A stretch of DNA of 64,000 nucleotides from Ancylobacter vacuolatus (GTDB taxonomy: Bacteria > Pseudomonadota > Alphaproteobacteria > Rhizobiales > Xanthobacteraceae): contig NZ_JAUSUH010000013.1 of the NCBI RefSeq assembly GCF_030813595.1, positions 1 through 64,000 of the forward strand. The letters run 5' to 3'. The position numbers and the translations under genes were made by a program. Below the pieces are notes generated by a model. That model searched no databases and was not told the DNA's origin. It saw nothing but the letters and a program-made list of their open reading frames with translations. Shown piece by piece: positions 8,342-17,843 of the stretch (position 1 is the first letter of the stretch; every line of letters begins with the position of its first letter).

Positions 8342-10060
8342 ATGGCCCGCGAGATTTATGCCGATCGCGCCCGCCTGGCGCTGTTCGCGATCGAGACCGG
8401 CTGGAACAGCCTGGTGGCGCGCACCCTGGCGCATCCGTGGTTTCCGTGGCGCGCCACCGCCGTGCCGCTGCCCTCGCGGCTGCTGTTCGCCCCGCACGAG
8501 CTGCGCACCGGCGACCCGGCGCGGGCCGGCGAATTCTATGCCGGGCGCTACAGCTTCGCCGGCAAGCTGGTGCTGACCGATGGCGCCTCGCCCTTCGAGA
8601 TGGTGCCGCCCTCGCCGGAATGGGCGCGCGAGCTCTATTCCTTCGGCTGGCTGCGGCATTTGCAAGCCGCCGCCTCGCCGATCGCCCGCGCCCATGCCCG
8701 CGCGCTGGTGGGCGACTGGATCGCCATGCGCGGCCACCGCCTGCCGCAGGCCTCGGCGCCGGAAATCGCGGCGCGGCGGGTGGCGAGCTGGCTCACCCAG
8801 GCGCCGCTGATCCTGCAGGATGCCGATCCCGGTTTTCACCGCCGCTTCATCCGCAGCCTCACCGCGCAGGTGCGCTATATCAAGAGCGTCGGGCCGAACG
8901 CGCCGGACGGGCGGGCACGCTTGGCCTGCGCGCTCACCCTCTCGCTGGCCAGCCTGTGCATGGCCGACCAGACAAGGCTGATGCGCGCGGCGCAGAAGCG
9001 CCTGATCGACGAGCTCGACCGGCAGGTGCTGGGCGATGGCGGCCATGTCAGCCGTAATCCCGGCATGCTGATCGAGGTTCTGCTCGACCTGCTGCCGCTG
9101 CGCCAGAGCTATGCCGCCCGCCATGTGGCGCCGCCGCCGGCGCTGTTGAACGCCATCGACCGGATGATGCCGATGCTGCGCTTCTTCCGGCATGTGGACG
9201 GCGCCTTCGCCCTGTTCAACGGCATGGGGCCGACGCCGGCGGATGTGCTCGCCACCGTGCTCGCCTATGACGATGCGCGCGGGCGCCCGGTGTCGAACGC
9301 GCCCTATTCCGGCTATCAGCGCATGGAGGCGGGCGGCACGGTGGTGATCGCCGATACCGGCGCCCCGCCGCCCTTGCCGCTGAGCCTGGAGGCGCATGCG
9401 GGGTGCCTGTCGTTCGAGCTTTCCGCCGGGCGGCACCGCATCGTGGTCAATTGCGGCCTGCCCGCCGCCGGGCGCGAGGAATGGCGCGCGGTGGCGCGGC
9501 AGACGGCGGCGCATTCGACCGTGGTGGTCGAGGACACTTCATCCTGCCGCTTTCTCTCCGCCGGGCCGCTGACGCGGCTGTGCGGGGCGCCGGTTCTCGG
9601 CGGGCCGGCGGATCTGCATGTCGACCGGGGCGAGCGCGGCGGCGCCGACGTGCTGCGCGCCAGCCATGACGGCTATGTCAGGCGCTTCGGCGTGGTGCAC
9701 CAGCGCTCCTGGCGGCTGTCGGCCGACGGCATGCGGCTCGACGGCGAGGATTTGTTCCGGGTGGCGCAGGGCGAGGAGTTCCCCACCGACCAGCCGGGGC
9801 GCTACGCGGTGCGCTTCCACCTGCACCCCTCGATCGAGCCCTCGCGCGCCTCGGACGGGCAGACGGTGATCCTGCGGCTGCCGGATGGCGATGACTGGGC
9901 GTTCACCGCCCCGGAGAGCGCCGTCGTCATCGAGGAGAGCATCTTTCTCGGCAGCAATGCCGGCCCCCGCCGCGCCGAGCAACTGGTGATAACAGGCAAT
10001 GCCCGGCAGACGCCGCGGGTGGAATGGACCTTCGTCCAGTTGCGGGCGCTGCGGGGCTGA
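8342..10060 (+). CDS. Heparinase II/III-like protein
   Basis: 572 residues. The N-terminal 250 residues are an alpha/alpha-toroid-like region (WARELYSFGWLRHLQAA, YIKSVGPNAPDGRARLACAL, QVLGDGGHVSRNPGML). The C-terminal half is the beta-sandwich heparinase II/III domain (FELSAGRHRIVVNCG, AHSTVVVEDTSS, HDGYVRRFGVVHQRSW). Such proteins sit beside rsmB and purH in many Hyphomicrobiales, but their substrate is not known there. A lyase acting on uronic-acid polymers is only a family-level inference. No signal peptide is evident, which argues against a secreted polysaccharide lyase. Confidence 0.85.
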   Translation: MAREIYADRARLALFAIETGWNSLVARTLAHPWFPWRATAVPLPSRLLFAPHELRTGDPARAGEFYAGRYSFAGKLVLTDGASPFEMVPPSPEWARELYSFGWLRHLQAAASPIARAHARALVGDWIAMRGHRLPQASAPEIAARRVASWLTQAPLILQDADPGFHRRFIRSLTAQVRYIKSVGPNAPDGRARLACALTLSLASLCMADQTRLMRAAQKRLIDELDRQVLGDGGHVSRNPGMLIEVLLDLLPLRQSYAARHVAPPPALLNAIDRMMPMLRFFRHVDGAFALFNGMGPTPADVLATVLAYDDARGRPVSNAPYSGYQRMEAGGTVVIADTGAPPPLPLSLEAHAGCLSFELSAGRHRIVVNCGLPAAGREEWRAVARQTAAHSTVVVEDTSSCRFLSAGPLTRLCGAPVLGGPADLHVDRGERGGADVLRASHDGYVRRFGVVHQRSWRLSADGMRLDGEDLFRVAQGEEFPTDQPGRYAVRFHLHPSIEPSRASDGQTVILRLPDGDDWAFTAPESAVVIEESIFLGSNAGPRRAEQLVITGNARQTPRVEWTFVQLRALRG

Positions 10061-10092
10061 CCCCTTTGGTCATGCCGGCCGGAGCGCCTGCG

Positions 10093-10129
10093 TGCTTCGA
10101 GGCCGCCTCCGGCGGCACCTCAGCATGAC
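10093..10129. repeat. Extragenic repeat, family A, diverged copy
   Basis: TGCTTCGAGGCCGCCTCCGG...GCACCTCAGCATGAC keeps the ends of the family A element at 179-217 with a changed centre. It lies 20 bases from the well-conserved copy at 10151-10189, in inverted orientation. Confidence 0.55.
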
Positions 10130-10150
10130 GAGGTTGCCTCTTGAAGCGCC

Positions 10151-10189
10151 GTCATCCTGAGGTGCGAGCGCAGCGAGCCTCGAAGGATG
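10151..10189. repeat. Extragenic palindromic repeat, family A, copy 3
   Basis: GTCATCCTGAGGTGCGAGCG then CAGCGAGCCTCGAAGGATG, identical in layout to the copy at 338-376 almost 10 kb away. It lies between the heparinase-like gene and purH. Confidence 0.75.
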
Positions 10190-10278
10190 CATAGCTGTCC
10201 GGGGGGCTCGAAGGTTCACCCCGGGGGCCAGACGTGATAGGGCGGCGGCATCCTGGTTCCAACGCACTGGCCGCTTCC

Positions 10279-11880
10279 ATGTCCGCTGACATCCGCCCCA
10301 TCGCCCGCGCCCTCCTTTCGGTGTCCGACAAGACCGGCCTCGTGCCCTTCGCCCAGGCGCTGGCCGCCCGGGGCATCGCGCTGGTCTCCACCGGCGGCAC
10401 GCGCAAGGCGCTGGCCGAGGCGGGGCTCGCCGTGGCGGATGTGTCGGACCTCACCGGCTTCCCGGAGATGATGGACGGGCGGGTGAAGACGCTGCACCCC
10501 GGCGTGCATGGCGGCATTCTCGCCATTCGCGACGATGAAGGCCACCGCGCCTCCATGGACGCGCACGGCATCCTGCCGATCGACCTCGTCGTGGTGAATC
10601 TCTACCCGTTCGAGGCCACCGTGGCGCGCGGCGCCGGCTATGATGACTGCGTCGAGAACATCGACATTGGCGGCCCGGCGATGATCCGCGCCGCCGCCAA
10701 GAACCATGCCGATGTGGCTGTTGTGGTCGATCCCGCCAGCTATGCAACCGTGCTGGCCGACCTTGAGGCGAAGGGCGGCACCACGCTGGCCACCCGCCGC
10801 AAGCTCGCCCAGCTCGCCTATGCCCGCACCGCCACCTATGACGGGGCGATCGCCTCCTGGTTCGCGGAAGTCGAGGCGAAGGAAAACGCGGAGGCGGCGG
10901 CGGAAAGCCGGGTGTTTGGCGGCCGCCTCGCCGAGGCGCTGCGCTATGGCGAGAACCCGCACCAGAGCGCGGCCTTCTATATTGGCGGGCCGGCGCGGCC
11001 CGGCGTCGCCACCGCCCGCCAGCTGCAGGGCAAGGCGCTCTCCTACAACAATTTGAACGACACCGACGCCGCCTTCGAGGCGGTGGCCGAGTTCGACCCC
11101 GCCCGCGCGCCGGCGGTGGTGATCGTCAAGCACGCCAATCCCTGCGGCGTCGCCGAGGGGGAAACGCTGGTCGAGGCCTATCGCAAGGCGCTGGCCTGCG
11201 ACCCGACCTCGGCCTTTGGCGGCATCGTGGCGCTGAACCGCACGCTGGACGCCGAGGCCGCCCGCGCCATTGTCGACATCTTCACCGAGGTGATCGTCGC
11301 TCCCGACGCCACCGAGGAAGCCGCCGCCATCATCGCCACCAAGAAGAATCTGCGCCTGCTCGTCACTGGCGCGCTGCCGGACCCGCGCGGCGGCGGCCGG
11401 CTGGTGAAGTCGCTGACCGGCGGCTTTCTCGTGCAGTCGCGCGACAACGCGGTCGTGGACGACATGGCGCTGAAGGTGGTGACCCGGCGCGCGCCGACCG
11501 AGAAGGAACTGGCGGACCTCGCCTTCGCCTTCCGGGTGGTGAAGCATGTGAAGTCGAACGCCATCGTCTATGCCAAGGACCTCGCCACGGTGGGCATCGG
11601 CGCCGGGCAGATGAGCCGGGTCGATTCGGCGCGGATCGCCGCGCACAAGGCGCGCGACGCAGCCGAGGCCGCCGGCCATGCCGAGCCGCTGACGCGCGGC
11701 AGCGTGGTGGCCTCCGACGCCTTCTTCCCCTTCGCCGACGGGCTGATCACCGCCATCGAGGCCGGCGCCACCGCCGTGATCCAGCCGGGCGGCTCGATCC
11801 GCGACGCGGACGTGATCGCGGCGGCGGATGCGGCCGGCATCGCCATGGTGTTCACCGGCGTGCGGCACTTCCGGCACTGA
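10279..11880 (+). CDS. purH: Bifunctional AICAR transformylase / IMP cyclohydrolase
   Basis: Catalyses the last two steps of de novo IMP synthesis. The 533-residue protein has the N-terminal MGS-like cyclohydrolase domain ([41 protein letters not shown]) and the C-terminal transformylase domain ([34 protein letters not shown]). It ends with FTGVRHFRH. Length is normal for the family. ATG at 10279 is chosen because the fifteen upstream residues of the open frame are not conserved-looking. It stands alone after a repeat-containing intergenic stretch. Confidence 0.97.
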   Translation: MSADIRPIARALLSVSDKTGLVPFAQALAARGIALVSTGGTRKALAEAGLAVADVSDLTGFPEMMDGRVKTLHPGVHGGILAIRDDEGHRASMDAHGILPIDLVVVNLYPFEATVARGAGYDDCVENIDIGGPAMIRAAAKNHADVAVVVDPASYATVLADLEAKGGTTLATRRKLAQLAYARTATYDGAIASWFAEVEAKENAEAAAESRVFGGRLAEALRYGENPHQSAAFYIGGPARPGVATARQLQGKALSYNNLNDTDAAFEAVAEFDPARAPAVVIVKHANPCGVAEGETLVEAYRKALACDPTSAFGGIVALNRTLDAEAARAIVDIFTEVIVAPDATEEAAAIIATKKNLRLLVTGALPDPRGGGRLVKSLTGGFLVQSRDNAVVDDMALKVVTRRAPTEKELADLAFAFRVVKHVKSNAIVYAKDLATVGIGAGQMSRVDSARIAAHKARDAAEAAGHAEPLTRGSVVASDAFFPFADGLITAIEAGATAVIQPGGSIRDADVIAAADAAGIAMVFTGVRHFRH

Positions 11881-12123
11881 GCGGAGGGGCCGGGCGTGCA
11901 CGCCCGCGCACCGTCCTCCCAGCCGCACAGCACCGTCTCTCCGGTACACCCCGGGCAGGTCTCAACCGGCTCCGACACACGCTCGTGAGCGCGATGTGAG
12001 ATCTTCTGGATCCATTTGCGGACACGCTCCGGTTCTTACCTATTGCCTCCGGCGCGCCAACTCGCTGCGTGAAGATGCAGGATCATGTTGGCGAACCCTT
12101 CGCTGCGGCGGCTCGAAGAGGCT

Positions 12124-12690
12124 CTATTCGTCCCACTGCTCGGCTTCCCAGTTGTGAGTCCAATAGGTCACCAGCGAGGAGCCGGGGAAGAGCGCCTGCT
12201 TCTCCTCCCCGGTGAAACAACGCCCGTCTCGGACGATCCGCCGACGGATGTAGATTTGATGGATCGCATCGGTCCAGTCCACCGGATAGAACAGTCGTGG
12301 ATGGGCGACCATGATGTCGGTCGGCCGCAATTGCGAGGCATCGATCTTCAGCATTCGGAGCAAAGGCGCCATCCTGCGGCGGAACTCCGCGTTGGATCGC
12401 GCATCGGTATAGACGTCGAAGGCCTTCTTGATGATCTCAGGACCGGTCTTGAACTCAGGTCGAGCGTCCTGCGACGCGCGGTCAAGCAGAAGCTGGATGA
12501 CGAACAGCCAGAATTCCTGTCTTGGCGCGGACATCATGATGGCATTCGGCAAGGAATGCGAGAAGTCGGGGTCAACTCCCATCCGGCCGAGGATCACGTC
12601 GGCCTTATTCAAGTGCTGATCCAGAGGTTGCAGGCATTCGATCTGCATCGCCACACCCGACATTCCGGGTCCTATCCGCAATGGCGGCAT
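12124..12690 (-). pseudogene. Remnant of a GT32-type glycosyltransferase
   Basis: The open frame ends with about 175 residues that look like the C-terminal part of a DXD sugar transferase of the OCH1/GT32 group: IECLQPLD, VILGRMGVDPDFSHSLPNA, TGPEIIKKAF, HPRLFYPVDW and VTYWTHNWE. The expected acidic motif just before IECL is missing in this frame. The bases at 12641-12649 encode Asp-Ala-Asp in the neighbouring frame, so about two bases seem to have been lost at the DXD site. Residues N-terminal to that are unrecognisable. The gene therefore looks dead, its 5' half eroded. Confidence 0.6.
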
Positions 12691-12710
12691 TGGATCCGCC
12701 TGTTTCGAGA

Positions 12711-14451
12711 TCGCGAAGATTTGGCGGAGTGGCCCGGCATGATGTCACGATTCTCTATGCCAATGACGGATACAAGGAGACGGCGAACGACAGTTGACTT
12801 CGGATCTATGACGAGCTCGGTATTACCTTCATCATGTGCCCGACGGCGCCAGCGTGAAGGTCACTTTCCTAGGAAAGACTGATGATTCGCCCAGTGTGAC
12901 TCTTTCCTTCATTTCCAAAAATTGCGGAAGCGGATTTCGTGACTTTCGTATAGTGGACGATTAAAATTCACATGAAGCCCTAAACTATCCGAGGGCGCCT
13001 GGCCGTCTGGCCGTGATCGCCTCGCTCGTCGAAAATTCACCGATGACGGTGCGCGAATGCATCGCTCTCGATATTACCTTCATTGCGTCGAACGTCGGCG
13101 GGATAGCCGAGTTGATCGCAGTGGAGGACCGTGCGGCGGTGCTGTTCGAGCCGACGCCGTCCCATCTTGCGGCCGCCATCACGCGCGCGGTTCGAAGCGG
13201 CGCGGTGCGCGTGCGTTCGGCCTTTGCCGACGAAGCGGTCGCCGCCGATTGGTGCTCCGCAGTCGGCGAGATACCCGCTCCGCCAGTCGTGCCCAGTGCC
13301 GAGAGGCCCCGCGTATCCGTCGTGGTGACGACGTTCAACCGACCGGCATCCCTCGCCGAAACCATCCAGGCGCTGCGGGAGCAGTCCTGGCGGTCGCTTG
13401 AGGTCGTCCTCGTCGACGATGGCAGCAACGATCCCGAGGCGATAGCCTATCTCGACAGCCTTGGCCGCGAGTTCCGCGCCGCCGGCTGGACGTTGATCCG
13501 CCAGGAGAACCGCTACCTCGGAGCTGCGCGCAATGCGGGGTGGCGCGCGGCGACGGGGGATCTCGTCATTTCCACGACGACGACAATTATTCGCCGCCTG
13601 ACCTCGTCGAAACCTATGTCCGGGCCATCCTCACTTCGGGCGCGGACATCGCAACCTGCACTATGGCCACCTATCGCGGCGAGCGCCCGGCGGGGCCGAG
13701 CCGGCAGACCGAGCCGGTCTGGGCCTTCATTGGGAACGGCACCGGTGCCGGTCTCTATGTCAACGGTTTCGGCGACGCCCACGCCTGTTTTCGGCGGTCC
13801 GCGCTCGAGGCAACGGGCGGCTTCACCGAGGATTACGGCGCCGGTCACGAGGATTGGGAGATCTTCGGCCGCGCTTCCCGGATGGGTCTAGCCATCATCA
13901 ACGTTCCGGAGCCGCTCTTCTGGTATCGTGAGAGCGACGATACGATGCTGCGCGGGCGCGACTTCGCGGACGCGGACTTCATGCGTTCGCTGCGCCCCTA
14001 TCTCAACGCCGTCGCTGGTCCTCTTCGACCCGCACTGCAATTTGCGCTGGCTCAGTCGTTACAGGCGCCGACCACGACAGAGATCGGCACGGCGCTCTTG
14101 GCTGAAGCGTTGTGCCTGTCCATTCTGCCGCCCCATCTGCGCTCGGAACATGCGCTTCGCTCTGCCTGCGCCCGGCCGTTTTCGTGGGTCGGCGCGCTCA
14201 AGTCCCGGCGTTTTTCCCTGACGGAGGCGGCCGCGCTACGGCGGCTCGGCCGTATTGGGTCCGATGGCAGCCATAGGATGGATCTGTTCGCGCTCGCTTG
14301 CGCGACACTGCCTCGTCAGTTGCGCTCCCGGGAGAAAATTCTCGACATCGCCTCATTCCGGAAGTCCTGGCAACGCATCGCCTTTCGTCGCCCCGCCGCG
14401 TCGCCTATTGGCTGGCCGCGCGCCGCGTGCAGAGATCTGGCAGAAAAATGA
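12711..14451 (+). pseudogene. Broken GT4-GT2 double glycosyltransferase
   Basis: Pieces of one long glycosyltransferase can be followed across three frames. At 12711-12790 the frame reads RFGGVARHDVTILYAND, a GT4 N-terminus, and then hits a stop near 12795. After loss of the middle, GT4 C-terminal sequence resumes at about 12964 (GRLAVIASLVENSPMTVREC, FIASNVGGIAELI). It runs into a GT2 domain (RVSVVVTTFNRPASL, VVLVDDGSND, RYLGAARNAGW). At 13569-13571 a T-run is one base short: restoring it joins LVI to FHDDDNYSPPDLVETYVRAI. The rest (GFGDAHACFRRSALEATGGF, YGAGHEDWEIFGRA) is intact to the stop at 14451. Confidence 0.8.
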
Positions 14452-14683
14452 CCTGGAGCTAAGCCCAGGACTCATTGATTAGCGCCAGCCCGCAACCTTT
14501 GCGGCGACGCATATGGCCAAGCAGGGGGCTGGGCAGCGTTCGTCGCGACGGGCATTGCGACCTCCGGCGAGTAAAACCTCGCGGCTTCTTGGCCAGTAAG
14601 ACAATGCCCGCCTCGGCATCCGGCTCCGGCACGCCGCGCGATGACCGCAGCCGCCAACCACACCACTTCACGAGACATGATCG

Positions 14684-15639
14684 ATGAGTAATAAGACCAT
14701 CCTTGTCACGGGTGGCGCCGGCTATTTTGGCTCGCATGCCTGCAAGGCCTTGCGCCGGGCTGGTTTCACCCCGGTGACCTATGACAATCTGGAAGCCGGT
14801 TGGCTCGAAATGGTGAAATTTGGTCCATTCGAAAAGGGGGACCTTCCCGATTCGACGCGGCTTTCTGAAGTATTCCATCGCTGGAATCCAGCCGCTGTGT
14901 TGCATTTTTCTGCTTTGAATCAAGTTGGAGAAGCGGCTCGGGATCCCGGTAAATACTGGACATACAATGTTTCAGGGTCGATAAATATTCTGAATACAAT
15001 GGTTGGACATGGATGCAAGAGAATCGTGTTTTCTTCGACATGCGCCATTTATGGGGATCAAGACGGCGTCTTATTGCAAGAGGGCACTCCACAGCACCCG
15101 ATAAACGCGTATGGCTCGATCAGCGCGATATTGAGAATATGATTATTGATTTTACTGAATCTTATTCCATAGAATCCGTTATATTCCGCTATTATAACGT
15201 ATCGGATGCCGATCCAGAGGCGGAGCTTGGAGAGTTCCATGTTCGCGAGACGCATCTTATCCCTGCCTTGCTTGAGGTGGCGAGCGGGGAGCGTGAGAAC
15301 TTCACAATCTATGGGACGGATTACCTGACGCCTGACGGGACTTGCATTCGCGATTATGTCCATGTCAGCGACCTGGTGGACGCCCACGTTCTGGGACTTG
15401 GCTGGCTCCAAGCGGGGCGCGCGGGGCGTGTCTTCTGTCTAGGAAGCGGTCAGGGTTTCTCGGTCCGTGGCGTGATAGCCGAGGCGCAGGAGGTGACGGG
15501 CCGAGCCATTCACTTCGAGAGCGGGCCGCGCCGCAAGGGCGATGCCGCGCGCTTGGTATGTGGCAGTACCGCAGCCATGCGGGAGCTGGGGTGGGAGCCT
15601 GTCCGTTCGACGCTCTCCTTGATGATCGAGGATGCCTGG
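14684..15639 (+). pseudogene. galE: UDP-glucose 4-epimerase-like gene, frameshifted
   Basis: The first part (MSNKTILVTGGAGYFGSHAC, NVSGSINIL, FSSTCAIYGDQD) is a good GalE N-terminus with the GxxGxxG cofactor motif. The frame ends soon after NAYGS. From 15115 the adjacent frame continues RDIENMIIDFTESYS, FRYYNVSDADPE, TPDGTCIRDYVHVSDLVDAH and ELGWEP, a good GalE C-terminus. Adding one base repairs the frame, but the position of the catalytic Lys of YxxxK would then be Gln (CAG at 15121). The gene looks non-functional twice over. The stretch 14.85-15.25 kb is visibly richer in A and T than its surroundings. Confidence 0.8.
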
Positions 15640-15762
15640 CGTGTTCGCCAGTGCTTCCTCATCCTGCGCGCAGGCTTTAGAGCGGTTCCGCCTTATCTGC
15701 GCCGTCAGATGAGGCGAAGTTGTTTTGGTGTCTCGGGAGCGAGTTTGACTTCCAGTCGCTGA

Positions 15763-16246
15763 TGTATTCGGCACTGAGTGAGGGTCCGTGGGGTGCGCTA
15801 CGTGCCACGCGCTTCAATCAAAGACAATCATCGCAACACCGGTCACTTCCGCGGCATATCCTCGTCCGGGGCGTGCTGGGCAATGGATGCGTTCTCACCA
15901 TCGCCGGTGACTACATCGCCCAGGCATCCGCCACCGGGCGAACGAACTGATGACGCTGAAACGCGGTCCGCAGACCGAGGTGAATCTGAAGAACAAGCCG
16001 CGCCATGACGTTGACGCTGATCGCTTCACTCGGATTGACCGGATGATGATCTCAGAGCCGCGCGAGCCCGGCAAAGTCGGACCCACGCCCTGCGGACGTC
16101 AACATTGCCACCATGGTCGGGCAGAGCGGCGGCATCTGCCGGCCGAGCAAGCATCTGGAACTCACACGCCCGGCGATCGAGCCGCGGCGCGGCGATCCCG
16201 ATGCCCTCGTCCGCGTCCATGTGCGAAGGCTTGAGGTGCCAGTGCC
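15763..16246. other. Intergenic stretch without a recognisable gene
   Basis: Several short open frames cross this stretch on both strands, none with a ribosome site, a recognisable motif or a consistent frame. One plus-strand reading around 16083-16230 (ADVNIATMVGQSGGICRPSK) looks somewhat protein-like but opens without a start and matches nothing I know. Most likely it is further debris of the decayed locus at 12-15.7 kb. Confidence 0.5.
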
Positions 16247-16261
16247 TTAGGCTGAGCCTAA
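16247..16261. promoter_or_regulatory. Perfect palindrome, candidate LysR-type operator
   Basis: TTAGGCTGAGCCTAA is a perfect 15-base palindrome around a central G. It contains the T-N11-A core that LysR-type regulators bind. It lies about 90 bases before the first gene of the catabolic operon, whose last gene encodes a LysR-type regulator. Confidence 0.55.
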
Positions 16262-16349
16262 CGGGCCTTACGAGTTTTCAGCGTTGTCTAACGTGCGCCG
16301 ACATAGAAGCATCGCCGCAATCTTAAAAATAAGCTCTGGGAGGATGCGT

Positions 16350-17792
16350 ATGGGTCGGGATCAGCTCTTCATCGATGGCCGGTGGGTGGGGTCAGCGTCG
16401 GGGAGGTTTCTGCCGGTGGTCAACCCCAGCACGGGTGAGACGATCGGCCGGATCGCCGCCGGCGGCGCCGCCGATATCGATCTCGCGGTGACGGCCGCCC
16501 GCCATGCCTTCGAAACCGTGTGGAGCTCCATGGCGGCTCTGGAGCGCGGCCGCCTGCTCAGCCGGCTCGGCCTTCTCATCCTCGATCGTCTCGAGGAACT
16601 CGCCCAGCTCGAAGCCGCCGACACCGGCAAGCCGATGAAGCTGGCGCGCAACGATATTCGCGTGACTGCCCGCTATTTCGAATATTACGGCGGCGCCGCC
16701 GACAAGATTCACGGTGACACCATCCCCTTCCTGCCGGGCTATCAGGTCATCGTGTTGCGCGAGCCACGGGGCGTCACAGGCCATATCATTCCCTGGAACT
16801 ACCCGGCCTCGATGTTCGGCCGCACTCTTGGCGCCGCGCTCGCGGCCGGCAACACCGCGATCCTGAAGCCGGCGGAAGAAGCCTCGCTTTCCTGCCTTCG
16901 CTTCACCGAACTGGCTGAGGAAGTGGGCTTCCCGGCCGGCGTGATCAACGTGGTGACCGGGCTCGGCGAGGAGGCTGGCGCCGCCCTTTCGAGCCATCCC
17001 GGGATCGACTTCCTGTCCTTCACCGGCTCGCCGGAGGTCGGCACGCTGGTGCAGACCGCCGCCGCGAAGAACCACGTTCCCTGCGTTCTGGAACTCGGCG
17101 GCAAGTCGCCGCAGATCGTGTTCGCCGATGCCGATCAGGACAAGGCGTGCGAGGTCATTATCGGTGCCATCGTGCAGAATGCCGGCCAGACCTGCTCGGC
17201 CGGCTCACGCGTGCTGATCGAGCGCGCCATCTATGAGCCCTTCATGCGGAAGCTTGCGGAGCGCATGGCCACGGTCCGCGTGGGCTTTCCCGAACAGGAT
17301 TTCGAATGCGGCCCGGTGATCAACCAGGTGCAGCGCGACCGCGTCATGGCTTTCCTGGACCGCGCCGCCACCGACAAGGTCGAGGTGGCGGCGCAGGGCA
17401 AGATCCATCCCGACGCATCGAAGGCCGGCTATTTCGTGCCGCCGACGCTGTTTGGGCTGGTGCCGCGCGAGCATGAGCTGGCGCGCGAGGAGGTTTTCGG
17501 TCCGGTGCTCGCCGCCCTCCCGTTCGACGACGAGGACGACGTGCTGCGCATCGCCAACGGCACGGATTACGGTCTGATTGCCGGCGTATGGACCCGCGAC
17601 GGCGGGCGCCAGATGCGCATGGCCAAGGGCATCCGCGCCGGCCAGATCTATATCAATGGCTATGGCGCTGGCGGCGGAGTCGAATTGCCGTTCGGCGGGT
17701 TCCGCAAGAGTGGCCACGGCCGCGAGAAGGGTTTCGAAGCGCTGCGTGAATACACGGTCGCCAAAACCGTGGTCATCGACCACTCAAGCTGA
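16350..17792 (+). CDS. NAD(P)-dependent aldehyde dehydrogenase
   Basis: A 480-residue ALDH-superfamily enzyme oxidising an aldehyde to a carboxylate. The oxyanion/Asn motif PWNYP is at 148-152, the cofactor motif FTGSPEVG at 224-231, the general base Glu248 in LELGGKSP, and the nucleophile Cys282 in NAGQTCSAGSR. All catalytic residues are present. The ATG at 16350 has GGGAGG eight bases upstream and is preferred to the ATG at 16344. It is the first gene of a tightly packed operon with a TRAP transporter, an alcohol dehydrogenase, a CoA-transferase and a CitE-like lyase, so the aldehyde is probably the product of that alcohol dehydrogenase. Confidence 0.92.
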   Translation: MGRDQLFIDGRWVGSASGRFLPVVNPSTGETIGRIAAGGAADIDLAVTAARHAFETVWSSMAALERGRLLSRLGLLILDRLEELAQLEAADTGKPMKLARNDIRVTARYFEYYGGAADKIHGDTIPFLPGYQVIVLREPRGVTGHIIPWNYPASMFGRTLGAALAAGNTAILKPAEEASLSCLRFTELAEEVGFPAGVINVVTGLGEEAGAALSSHPGIDFLSFTGSPEVGTLVQTAAAKNHVPCVLELGGKSPQIVFADADQDKACEVIIGAIVQNAGQTCSAGSRVLIERAIYEPFMRKLAERMATVRVGFPEQDFECGPVINQVQRDRVMAFLDRAATDKVEVAAQGKIHPDASKAGYFVPPTLFGLVPREHELAREEVFGPVLAALPFDDEDDVLRIANGTDYGLIAGVWTRDGGRQMRMAKGIRAGQIYINGYGAGGGVELPFGGFRKSGHGREKGFEALREYTVAKTVVIDHSS

Positions 17793-17843
17793 CAAAAAGT
17801 CGGCGTCGATAACAAAAACAATTACATATCTAGGGAGAATATC

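Noticed and set aside
12085-12882. A 265-codon plus-strand frame opposite the GT32 remnant
   Set aside because: No motif or start signal, whereas the minus strand matches a glycosyltransferase along its length.
14459-14923. A 154-codon minus-strand frame over the galE start
   Set aside because: GalE N-terminal motifs on the plus strand explain this DNA; the minus frame has no features.
16361-17075. Minus-strand frames inside the aldehyde dehydrogenase gene
   Set aside because: Shadows of a gene with all ALDH catalytic motifs.
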